Notes under the pieces: generated by a model
Told to the model about the DNA's origin: nothing
The model's input: the letters and a program-made list of their open reading frames with translations, nothing else
Database searches by the model: none
Position numbers and translations under genes: made by a program
Origin: Eubacterium sp. UBA3279
GTDB taxonomy: Bacteria > Bacillota > Clostridia > Lachnospirales > Lachnospiraceae
DNA length: 5,548 nt
Direction of reading: 5' to 3'
NCBI GenBank assembly: GCA_002361775.1
Contig: DETV01000032.1
Span: 1 to 5,548, forward strand
Part shown: positions 1 to 4,736 of the stretch, piece by piece
Layout: each line of letters begins with the position of its first letter
Position numbering within the stretch: position 1 is the first letter of the stretch

Positions 1-52
1 TTTCTGTTGCCCTAATTCAAAAAATTCATTATAATAATTATTGCTTAGCATA

Positions 53-72
53 GTTACATTATAACATGTAAC
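53..72. repeat. Small perfect palindrome GTTACAT-6-ATGTAAC
   Basis: Two 7-base arms, GTTACAT (53-59) and ATGTAAC (66-72), are perfect inverted complements around TATAAC. It lies in A/T-rich DNA just before a terminator. It could be an operator, a small hairpin or chance. No convincing -35/-10 pair surrounds it and no gene clearly follows, so no function is assigned. Confidence 0.35.
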
Positions 73-78
73 GGAGAG

Positions 79-110
79 AAAGATGGTTGTCGTTAGCCAT
101 CTTTTTTCTT
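79..110 (+). terminator. Rho-independent terminator
   Basis: AAAGATGGTTG (79-89) pairs with TAGCCATCTTT (94-104) around the 4-base loop TCGT, with one G-T pair at 87/96 and a second at 89/94. The stem runs straight into a T-rich tract (102-107, then more T to 114). This is the standard form for a plus-strand terminator. It presumably ends a gene lying before the window, because nothing in the first 78 bases is recognisable as coding. Confidence 0.8.
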
Positions 111-125
111 TTTTCAGATAAACTT

Positions 126-164
126 CAGGGAGGGTATGATTCGGTGCGAGTCATACCCTCCCTG
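126..164. repeat. 18-bp stem-loop without U-tract
   Basis: The 14-base arm CAGGGAGGGTATGA (126-139) is perfectly complementary to TCATACCCTCCCTG (151-164). Four further pairs (140-143 with 147-150, one of them G-T) leave a 3-base loop GTG. The stem is long and very stable, but only TTTCGG follows on the plus strand and no T-run follows on the minus strand, so it is not a canonical terminator in either direction. It may be a terminator whose U-tract was lost when the flanking DNA was rearranged; the sugar kinase remnant begins within about 60 bases of it. Confidence 0.7.
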
Positions 165-221
165 TTTCGGAACTATCTATTTCCCGACAGCCCCTTTATT
201 ATTTTTCAAGAGAGCCTTACG

Positions 222-410
222 TTTCCGATAGTCCATGTGGTAGATATCACAGCTGCGGGAGACGGCTATGTGGCAGTCGCTTTGGCGCGAGAGGATTCTC
301 TGGACGAAGCAGTAGAACTGGCCGGCAGGGTTTCCAATATCGTAGTAACACGTAAGGGTGCGCAGACGTCGATTCCTTCCTTTGAAGAACTTGAGGAAGA
401 ACCTGAATAA
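222..410 (+). pseudogene. C-terminal remnant of a ribokinase-type (PfkB family) sugar kinase
   Basis: The reading frame ends with residues typical of the ribokinase C-terminus. VVDITAAGD (237-263) carries the PfkB signature: its glycines form the anion hole and the Asp codon at 261-263 corresponds to the catalytic base. A helix LDEAVELAGRVSNIV follows, then VTRKGAQTSIPS, the nucleotide-binding C-terminal motif. An intact ribokinase is about 300 residues; only about 63 are recognisable here. The usual continuation after the catalytic Asp (a GDSF/GDTF-x-x-A type segment) is shortened by about three residues to GDGYVAVALA, suggesting an in-frame deletion in the active-site helix. The frame stays open back to a TTG at 87, but that stretch runs through a terminator and a long hairpin and shows no kinase homology, and no start with a ribosome binding site precedes the fragment. 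It was probably part of a pentose or nucleoside catabolic operon now largely lost. The start coordinate marks where similarity becomes visible. Confidence 0.8.
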
Positions 411-414
411 GTAA

Positions 415-422
415 ATAAATTG
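415..422 (+). repeat. Left target-site duplication of element 1 (ATAAATTG)
   Basis: The 8-mer ATAAATTG directly abuts the left terminal inverted repeat of the 423-563 element and recurs exactly at 564-571, directly abutting the right one. An identical 8-bp direct repeat placed exactly at both ends is the footprint left by a transposase making an 8-bp staggered cut. Confidence 0.8.
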
Positions 423-563
423 GTAACTATTCAGTAGCCATTATCCCGCGAGGTGTTTTGGCATAAATATGCCAAAATCCCGAGATATACAAGCAAAAAT
501 GCCATCACCGAAGGTGATTTTAAATACATTTTGCTCGTAACTGTGAAGGTACTGAACAGTTAC
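423..563. mobile_element. MITE-like non-autonomous element 1 (141 bp)
   Basis: The ends are inverted repeats: GTAACTATTCAGTA (423-436) and TACTGAACAGTTAC (550-563), with 13 of 14 positions complementary. Both are flanked by the exact 8-bp direct repeat ATAAATTG. The interior is almost all secondary structure. TTTTGGCAT (456-464) pairs with ATGCCAAAA (469-477). ATCACC (504-509) pairs with GGTGAT (513-518) inside a longer stem of AGCAAAAATG (492-501) with CATTTTGCT (527-535). GTAACTGT (537-544) pairs with ACAGTTAC (556-563). There is no transposase and no credible coding capacity; the short open frame across 453-638 runs through these hairpins. Such an element must be moved by a transposase encoded elsewhere. 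An 8-bp duplication with ends starting GTAA fits the IS66 family, but that link is inferred. It lies 12 bp after the stop codon of the sugar kinase remnant. Confidence 0.8.
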
Positions 564-571
564 ATAAATTG
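564..571 (+). repeat. Right target-site duplication of element 1 (ATAAATTG)
   Basis: Exact second copy of the 8-mer at 415-422, beginning at the base after the right terminal inverted repeat. Removing 423-571 would restore a plausible uninterrupted empty site. Confidence 0.8.
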
Positions 572-591
572 TCACAATCTTAATTTAAAAT

Positions 592-664
592 ATCCGTGTA
601 GATGTTTTTTGGAATTACATATAGTTGTTCAATTCTAAAAGAAAATTATCTCCACGGATTTTTT
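592..664 (+). terminator. Terminator-like long-loop hairpin
   Basis: ATCCGTGTAGAT (592-603) pairs with ATCTCCACGGAT (648-659), 11 of 12 positions, and is followed by a run of T (659-664). The 44-base loop contains a second small hairpin, GAATT (612-616) with AATTC (631-635). A/T pairs extend the base of the stem outward. The loop is longer than usual for a terminator, so a small structured transcript is possible, but no promoter is visible before it. Without the inserted element 1, this hairpin would begin about 33 bases after the stop codon of the sugar kinase remnant, so it most likely was that gene's terminator. Confidence 0.55.
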
Positions 665-669
665 GCTGT

Positions 670-677
670 TCTTTGAT
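670..677 (+). repeat. Left target-site duplication of element 2 (TCTTTGAT)
   Basis: TCTTTGAT abuts the left end of the 678-772 element, and TCTTTGGT (773-780) abuts its right end. The two copies match at 7 of 8 bases, consistent with an older insertion in which one copy has mutated. Confidence 0.65.
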
Positions 678-772
678 GTTATTGTTTACTGGTAATATCC
701 CGCGAATTTATGCGATCAGCATAAATTCTGTGCATCGCGCAGCGTGTTGCTGGGCACGGAGTGAACATTAAC
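678..772. mobile_element. MITE-like non-autonomous element 2 (95 bp), related to element 1
   Basis: The ends GTTATTGTTTACT (678-690) and AGTGAACATTAAC (760-772) are inverted repeats matching at 11 of 13 positions, and they are flanked by near-identical 8-bp direct repeats. Inside, AATTTATGC (705-713) pairs perfectly with GCATAAATT (719-727). A nested hairpin follows: GTGC (730-733) with GCAC (754-757) enclosing CAGC (740-743) with GCTG (749-752). ATCCCGCGA occurs 19 bases in from the left end (697-705); the same nonamer occurs 20 bases in from the left end of element 1 (443-451), each time directly before the main hairpin. This indicates common descent and the same orientation. There is no coding capacity. 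It ends about 30 bp before the -35 box of the sensor kinase promoter. Confidence 0.72.
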
Positions 773-780
773 TCTTTGGT
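773..780 (+). repeat. Right target-site duplication of element 2 (TCTTTGGT)
   Basis: Near-identical (7 of 8) second copy of 670-677, starting at the base after the right inverted repeat of element 2. Confidence 0.65.
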
Positions 781-810
781 TTTTCGGTAAGAGTGATGGT
801 TTGTAAACAG

Positions 811-839
811 TTGACTTTCAGAAAAAAGTTATATATTCT
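811..839 (+). promoter_or_regulatory. Sigma-A type promoter for the two-component operon
   Basis: TTGACT (811-816, five of six consensus bases) is separated by 17 bases from TATTCT (834-839, four of six). An alternative -10, TATATT at 832-837, would give a 15-base spacer. Transcription would start near 846, giving a leader of about 70 bases before the kinase start, containing a small hairpin CCGTA (865-869) with TACGG (874-878). The box lies outside the mobile element, so the insertion did not create it, although it may have altered sequences upstream. Confidence 0.6.
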
Positions 840-905
840 TTATATAGGATAAAGGGAAACTGTTCCGTAGCCTTACGGCGATATGGAAGGTGATAGAACA
901 GGAGT

Positions 906-910
906 GGGAG
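906..910 (+). promoter_or_regulatory. Ribosome binding site that decides the kinase start
   Basis: GGGAG is followed after 8 bases by the ATG at 919. The in-frame upstream ATG at 883 lacks a purine-rich site at proper distance (AAAGGG at 851-856 is too far), and starting there would place an acidic, non-membrane stretch before the basic N-terminus. The start at 919 is therefore preferred. Confidence 0.7.
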
Positions 911-918
911 AATCTGAT

Positions 919-2712
919 ATGAAAAGAAGAAAAAGAGGGAAACAGACACTTAAAAGAAAGATGCTAAGCATTCTTCTGCTCTGTGCAATGTCATGTATTC
1001 TTGCAGTAGTGATCGTGTCGTATATGACGATCCGAATGATCCGGAATGACAGTATCCAGGAGAGTATGCAGATATATCTGGAACAGATCACACGAGAGAT
1101 GGACAGTGATTACTATGACATGATTGGTATTGTCAATCAGATGAGTCCAAATGGACTTATTGGAAGTGTGACAGAAAGATATTTGAGTGCAAAAGATAAC
1201 TATGATCGATATTTTGAGCAGAAATCCCTAAGAGAAGAACTGATAAAACTTGGATATGTGAATACAAAACTCCTTGGCATCGCTTATTACGATCCGAAAG
1301 AGCAAAAAGAATTAATCGGAAATTTTAACGTCAGAGTGTTGAATCCGTCATATCAGACAATCTCTAAAGTGGTAGTAGGTGCTGAGAATATCATTCAGGC
1401 CATGCATGATTCTTATCTGGGAATCAAGGAGACGCCGGTAGTATCCGTGATGCGGAGAGTTTCTTTTGGTAACAAACAGATGTTGGACATTTATGTAGAA
1501 ATTGAGCCTGATATGAGTGTTTCAGATCGGCTTAATAAAGAAAAATGGCCATATACCTATATGGAGATGGATGAAAATGGCATTGTGCAATACAGCAATA
1601 ATCCGGTGATTGTCCGGGGACAAAAGCTTTTGTCGAAATTACCGGAAAAAGAAGGATATGCTGTGACAAATCAGGAAGGATATAAAATTATGGTGTATCG
1701 TAGTTCCATTGGATATGCCAATGCCATTGCACTGCCGGAAAATACATATCAGAAAGAAATGAATATGTGGAGACTGAAGCTGGTGGTTATCATTCTGGCA
1801 GCATTCGGTATTTTTTCCTGTTCTGTTGTTTACCTGTACCGATTGATATGCAAACCCCTTAATCAGTTTCAAAAACAAATAATCCAGGTGGGAAATGGAT
1901 CCTTACATGGAGAAAGGCAGGAATATGAGATCAAGGAATTTGATGACTTGATGCACGAAGTGGAGCAGATGAAGGAACAGATCAGGAATCTGATCGATGA
2001 TGTTGTGGAAAAAGAAAAAAAAATTCAGCGGATGGAATATGAGAAGCTTCTGTATCAGATCAATCCCCATTTTCTGCTCAATACACTGAATTCTGTTCAG
2101 TGGATGGCCAGAATGAGTAAACAGGATAATATTACGGAATTTGTACAGCGCCTAAAAAGACTGTTGTCGTACAATCTGGGAAAAGAAGGAATGCAGACAA
2201 CACTTCGAACAGAAATCGATATTGTGAAAGATTATATTGCACTGGAACAGATGCGCTATGATTTTGTGATCGAGATGAATGTGGAAGAAGGACGCTATCT
2301 GGAACAGCCGACGGTGCGGATGCTGCTGCAGCCACTGGTAGAAAATGCCATACGGTATGGACTTGGAGAAGACGAAAAGATAACCATACAGGTCTTTGAG
2401 GATAATATCAGAGGACTGGCGATCATCACCATATTGGACAGCGGTAATGGCCTGACTCAGGAGGAAATCAATCAGATCAATGAACCATTTGACTACGATG
2501 TGAAGAGAATGCAGCATGGAAACAGAGGAATCGGTCTGCGATATGTAAAAACAATGCTGGAATCTTTTTATGAAGGAGAAACGAATCTGTTTGTAAATTG
2601 CAAAAAAGGATATGGAACCAAAATTACAATTTTGATTCCGATTCAGGAAGAGCTTCGAAATAAAATAAAAACCACAGGAGCTGAGACGGAAAAAGAAGGT
2701 AAAGAGAAATGA
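919..2712 (+). CDS. YesM-type membrane sensor histidine kinase
   Basis: A 597-residue sensor kinase of the His_kinase (PF06580) plus HATPase_c class, of the type paired with AraC-family regulators next to carbohydrate ABC importers. A basic N-terminus leads to a membrane helix (about 15-36). A roughly 250-residue extracytoplasmic sensing region follows; this type is often a Cache-like fold, but I cannot confirm that by eye. A second membrane helix (about 286-308), a HAMP-like linker (about 309-365) and the catalytic part complete it. The phospho-acceptor is His384 in QINPHFLLNTLNS. The ATP-binding boxes are intact: N-box LLQPLVENAIRYG (Asn476), G1 LDSGNG (Asp507), G2 GNRGIGL (534-540), and a final GYGTKITILIP. 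All key residues are present, so it should be active. The gene overlaps the response regulator by 4 bases (ATGA), implying coupled translation. The ligand is unknown; a sugar or a loaded binding protein is inferred from context. Confidence 0.93.
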   Translation: MKRRKRGKQTLKRKMLSILLLCAMSCILAVVIVSYMTIRMIRNDSIQESMQIYLEQITREMDSDYYDMIGIVNQMSPNGLIGSVTERYLSAKDNYDRYFEQKSLREELIKLGYVNTKLLGIAYYDPKEQKELIGNFNVRVLNPSYQTISKVVVGAENIIQAMHDSYLGIKETPVVSVMRRVSFGNKQMLDIYVEIEPDMSVSDRLNKEKWPYTYMEMDENGIVQYSNNPVIVRGQKLLSKLPEKEGYAVTNQEGYKIMVYRSSIGYANAIALPENTYQKEMNMWRLKLVVIILAAFGIFSCSVVYLYRLICKPLNQFQKQIIQVGNGSLHGERQEYEIKEFDDLMHEVEQMKEQIRNLIDDVVEKEKKIQRMEYEKLLYQINPHFLLNTLNSVQWMARMSKQDNITEFVQRLKRLLSYNLGKEGMQTTLRTEIDIVKDYIALEQMRYDFVIEMNVEEGRYLEQPTVRMLLQPLVENAIRYGLGEDEKITIQVFEDNIRGLAIITILDSGNGLTQEEINQINEPFDYDVKRMQHGNRGIGLRYVKTMLESFYEGETNLFVNCKKGYGTKITILIPIQEELRNKIKTTGAETEKEGKEK

Positions 2713-3719
2713 AAGTATTAGTTGTTGACGATGATAAACTGGCAAGGAAAGGTTTGATTTCCATAATGGATTGGGAGAAATACGGGTTCGAAGTTGTGGG
2801 GGATGTTCAGAACGGTCGTAAAGCATTGGAATTTCTGAAGGACAATGAAGTGGATATTGTATTCACGGATATAGACATGCCGGAGATTGATGGAATTGAA
2901 CTGATGAAAATGTGCAAAAAGAAATATCCGGAGATAAAATTTGTAGTTTTTTCCATGTATGAAGATTTCCGCTATGCGCAGAGTGCCCTGAGACTGGGAG
3001 CGCTGGACTACATATCCAAAATAAGCTTTGACGGGGATGAGTGTGACCGGATTCTGGAACTGGTAGAAAGAAAGTATAAGGAAAATCAGTCGAAAAAAGA
3101 AACCCGGAAGGAGGATTCCGGACTCCCAAAAAGGCTGGAAAAAGCGTGGACAAATACCAGATGGATCTTCAATGACTGTGAGTTCAACAGACTGTGCGAG
3201 GTAACCCGAGGAGTGGAGATACGGACTGCCGAAAGGGTTTTCATAAAAAGTTTCCACAGCTTCCAGAAACTCACAGGAGAAGAACTGGAATTTCCATCCT
3301 TATCTTCCGTGGATGAGATGCTGGAATGGGTAAAACAATGGAAAGAAAATCTGTATCAGACATGTCTGCAGACAGATAAAACAAAGGATATCTATATGTT
3401 TGCAAGAGTGATTCTGTATACAGATGAACATATAGAAGAAAATCTGAAGTCGGAAGAGGCAGCAGCACAGATCGGAATGAGCAGAAGTTATTTCAGCACG
3501 AGATTTAAGGAGATGACAGGTGATACCTTTCATAACTATGTGATCAGCAGAAAAATGTATGCAGCTGCCAGAAAGATGGCAAAAGGAACAGAAAATATTA
3601 CCCAGATCGCCTCGGATCTGGGATATGATAATTTTTATTATTTCACAAAGGTATTTTCAAAGGAATACGGATGTACGCCAACAGAATATGCAAGCAGGTT
3701 AAAAAAATGTTCGATTTAA
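2709..3719 (+). CDS. YesN-type response regulator with AraC-family DNA-binding domain
   Basis: A 336-residue cytoplasmic regulator. The receiver domain (about 1-120) has the acidic pocket VVDDDK (residues 5-10), the phospho-acceptor Asp54 in FTDIDMPEIDG, the switch Ser82 in VVFSMYED and the conserved Lys104 in DYISK. A charged, poorly conserved linker (about 121-232) follows. The C-terminus (about 234-333) is an AraC-type domain with two helix-turn-helix units: SEEAAAQIGMSRSYFSTRF, starting at residue 248, and ITQIASDLGYDNFYYFTKVF, starting at 297 and followed by the family hallmark GCTPTEY. It is at the shorter end for this family. The start ATG overlaps the kinase stop codon, with AGAAGG (2694-2699) 9 bases upstream. 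Phosphorylation by the kinase would be expected to let it activate the importer promoter just downstream; this is inferred from gene order. The stop codon lies in the loop of the operon terminator. Confidence 0.93.
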   Translation: MKVLVVDDDKLARKGLISIMDWEKYGFEVVGDVQNGRKALEFLKDNEVDIVFTDIDMPEIDGIELMKMCKKKYPEIKFVVFSMYEDFRYAQSALRLGALDYISKISFDGDECDRILELVERKYKENQSKKETRKEDSGLPKRLEKAWTNTRWIFNDCEFNRLCEVTRGVEIRTAERVFIKSFHSFQKLTGEELEFPSLSSVDEMLEWVKQWKENLYQTCLQTDKTKDIYMFARVILYTDEHIEENLKSEEAAAQIGMSRSYFSTRFKEMTGDTFHNYVISRKMYAAARKMAKGTENITQIASDLGYDNFYYFTKVFSKEYGCTPTEYASRLKKCSI

Positions 3720-3735
3720 TTCGAACATTTTTTTT
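3701..3735 (+). terminator. Terminator overlapping the end of the regulator gene
   Basis: AAAAAAATGTTCGA (3701-3714) is perfectly complementary to TCGAACATTTTTTT (3721-3734), a 14-bp stem with loop TTTAAT and a T-run at 3728-3735. The last coding bases and the TAA stop (3717-3719) form part of the stem and loop. The A-run on the left side means it could also act on minus-strand transcription. It separates the two-component operon from the importer genes, which therefore need their own promoter. Confidence 0.85.
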
Positions 3736-3794
3736 GAAATCAAAAAAAAAAACCTGTGGAATCTGAAACAATATCGTCTAGTGGAAAATATGAT
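3734..3794 (+). promoter_or_regulatory. Probable importer promoter region
   Basis: A promoter is expected here because a terminator precedes and a gene with a good ribosome binding site follows. Two weak candidates are visible. TTGAAA (3734-3739) with TGGAAT (3757-3762) has 17-base spacing. TATGAT (3789-3794) is a good -10 but has only a poor -35 (GAAACA, 3765-3770, 18-base spacing). A good -10 with a poor -35 is typical of an activator-dependent promoter, which would suit control by the adjacent AraC-type regulator. No clear catabolite-repression (cre) site or direct-repeat operator was found. Confidence 0.35.
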
Positions 3795-3833
3795 TACAGG
3801 ATAAACTATCCATAAAGGAAGGGAGGTTTACTC

Positions 3834-4724
3834 ATGTACATCAAAAGATTTGTGAAACACTATTACATCATGCTGATCCCTGCATTGCTGTGGCTGTTCT
3901 TTTTCAGCATTGTTCCAATGTTCGGAATTGTTATGGCTTTTCAGGATTACAATCCGGGACAGGGCATTCTTCACTCAAAATTCGTTGGCCTGGCTAATTT
4001 TGAGTATATGTTTCAGATGAGTGACATTGCACAGGTTTTACGTAACACAGTTGTCATTGCCGTTGGCAAGATTATCGGAAATATTATTATTCCGCTGGTC
4101 TTTGCTTTGCTGTTAAATGAACTGGCAGTGAAGAAAATGAAACGTCCGATCCAGACAATCGTATATTTGCCGTATTTTCTGTCATGGGTTATTCTTGCGA
4201 AGATCGTACTGAATATTTTCGGTTATACAGGACCGGTGAATCAGATCATACAATTCTTTGGAGGCGATGCGGTCAACTTCTTTGGCGAAGCAAAGCTTTT
4301 CCAGCCTCTGGTAATCGGTACGGATATCTGGAAAGGATTCGGCTATAACACGGTCGTTTATCTTGCGGCGATCCTGGGCGTGGACGGATCGTTGTACGAA
4401 GCTGCGGCAGTAGACGGCTGCGGACGATTCAAAAGAATCTGGCATGTAACTTTACCTGGTATCAAAACAACGGTAGCACTTCTGGCTATCCTGTCTCTTG
4501 GAAATATCCTGAATGCAGGATTCGACCAGATTTATAACCTGTATAACCCGCTGGTTTACTCAACAGGAGATATTATTGACACATGGGTATACAGAGCCGG
4601 TCTGCAAAATCTCCAGTATTCACTGGCAACAGCTGTTGGATTGTTCAAATCTGTGATCAGTCTTGTGTTGATTACGGTTGGTTACTGGCTGGCAGATAAA
4701 TTTACCGGTTATAAACTGTTTTAG
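3834..4724 (+). CDS. LplB-type carbohydrate ABC transporter permease
   Basis: A 296-residue inner-membrane permease of the CUT1-type binding-protein-dependent sugar importers (LplB/UgpA-like half), about full length for the family. The N-terminus is short and basic, then a first membrane helix (about 10-36) runs into the family segment VPMFGIVMAFQDYNP. About six membrane helices are apparent. The cytoplasmic EAA loop that docks the ATPase is well preserved: EAAAVDGCGRFKRIWHVTLP begins at Glu189, with Gly195 and Leu207-Pro208 in place. The C-terminus ends in TGYKLF, as is common for LplB. GGGAGG (3821-3826) lies 7 bases before the ATG. It forms the channel with the next gene's product. Substrate class is probably an oligosaccharide, but the exact sugar cannot be read from a permease. 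Confidence 0.93.
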   Translation: MYIKRFVKHYYIMLIPALLWLFFFSIVPMFGIVMAFQDYNPGQGILHSKFVGLANFEYMFQMSDIAQVLRNTVVIAVGKIIGNIIIPLVFALLLNELAVKKMKRPIQTIVYLPYFLSWVILAKIVLNIFGYTGPVNQIIQFFGGDAVNFFGEAKLFQPLVIGTDIWKGFGYNTVVYLAAILGVDGSLYEAAAVDGCGRFKRIWHVTLPGIKTTVALLAILSLGNILNAGFDQIYNLYNPLVYSTGDIIDTWVYRAGLQNLQYSLATAVGLFKSVISLVLITVGYWLADKFTGYKLF

Positions 4725-4736
4725 GAGGTTGTAACT

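Noticed and set aside
87..221. Open frame upstream of the kinase motif that could extend the protein to 107 residues
   Set aside because: It starts at a TTG inside the terminator stem, passes through an 18-bp hairpin, and has no kinase-like sequence; it is open by chance.
423..563. Riboswitch or structured regulatory RNA
   Set aside because: The several hairpins could suggest one, but inverted ends with an exact flanking 8-bp duplication explain the block better, and no downstream expression platform or gene adjoins it.
453..638. A 61-residue open frame
   Set aside because: It crosses the hairpins and right end of mobile element 1 and half of a terminator-like hairpin; it has no ribosome binding site and no recognisable sequence.
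411..810. CRISPR array or tRNA gene in the long gene-free stretch
   Set aside because: There are no regularly spaced direct repeats and no cloverleaf; the content is two mobile elements and one hairpin.
883..918. Upstream in-frame ATG for the sensor kinase
   Set aside because: It has no suitably placed ribosome binding site, while the ATG at 919 has GGGAG 8 bases upstream and yields a normal basic N-terminus before the membrane helix.
2152..2826. A 224-residue minus-strand open frame
   Set aside because: It lies opposite the highly conserved catalytic part of the sensor kinase, and its translation is low-complexity and rich in Phe/Ser/His, typical of an antisense shadow.
2718..3257. A 179-residue minus-strand open frame
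   Set aside because: It is antisense to the response regulator receiver domain and shows no independent start signal or family motif.
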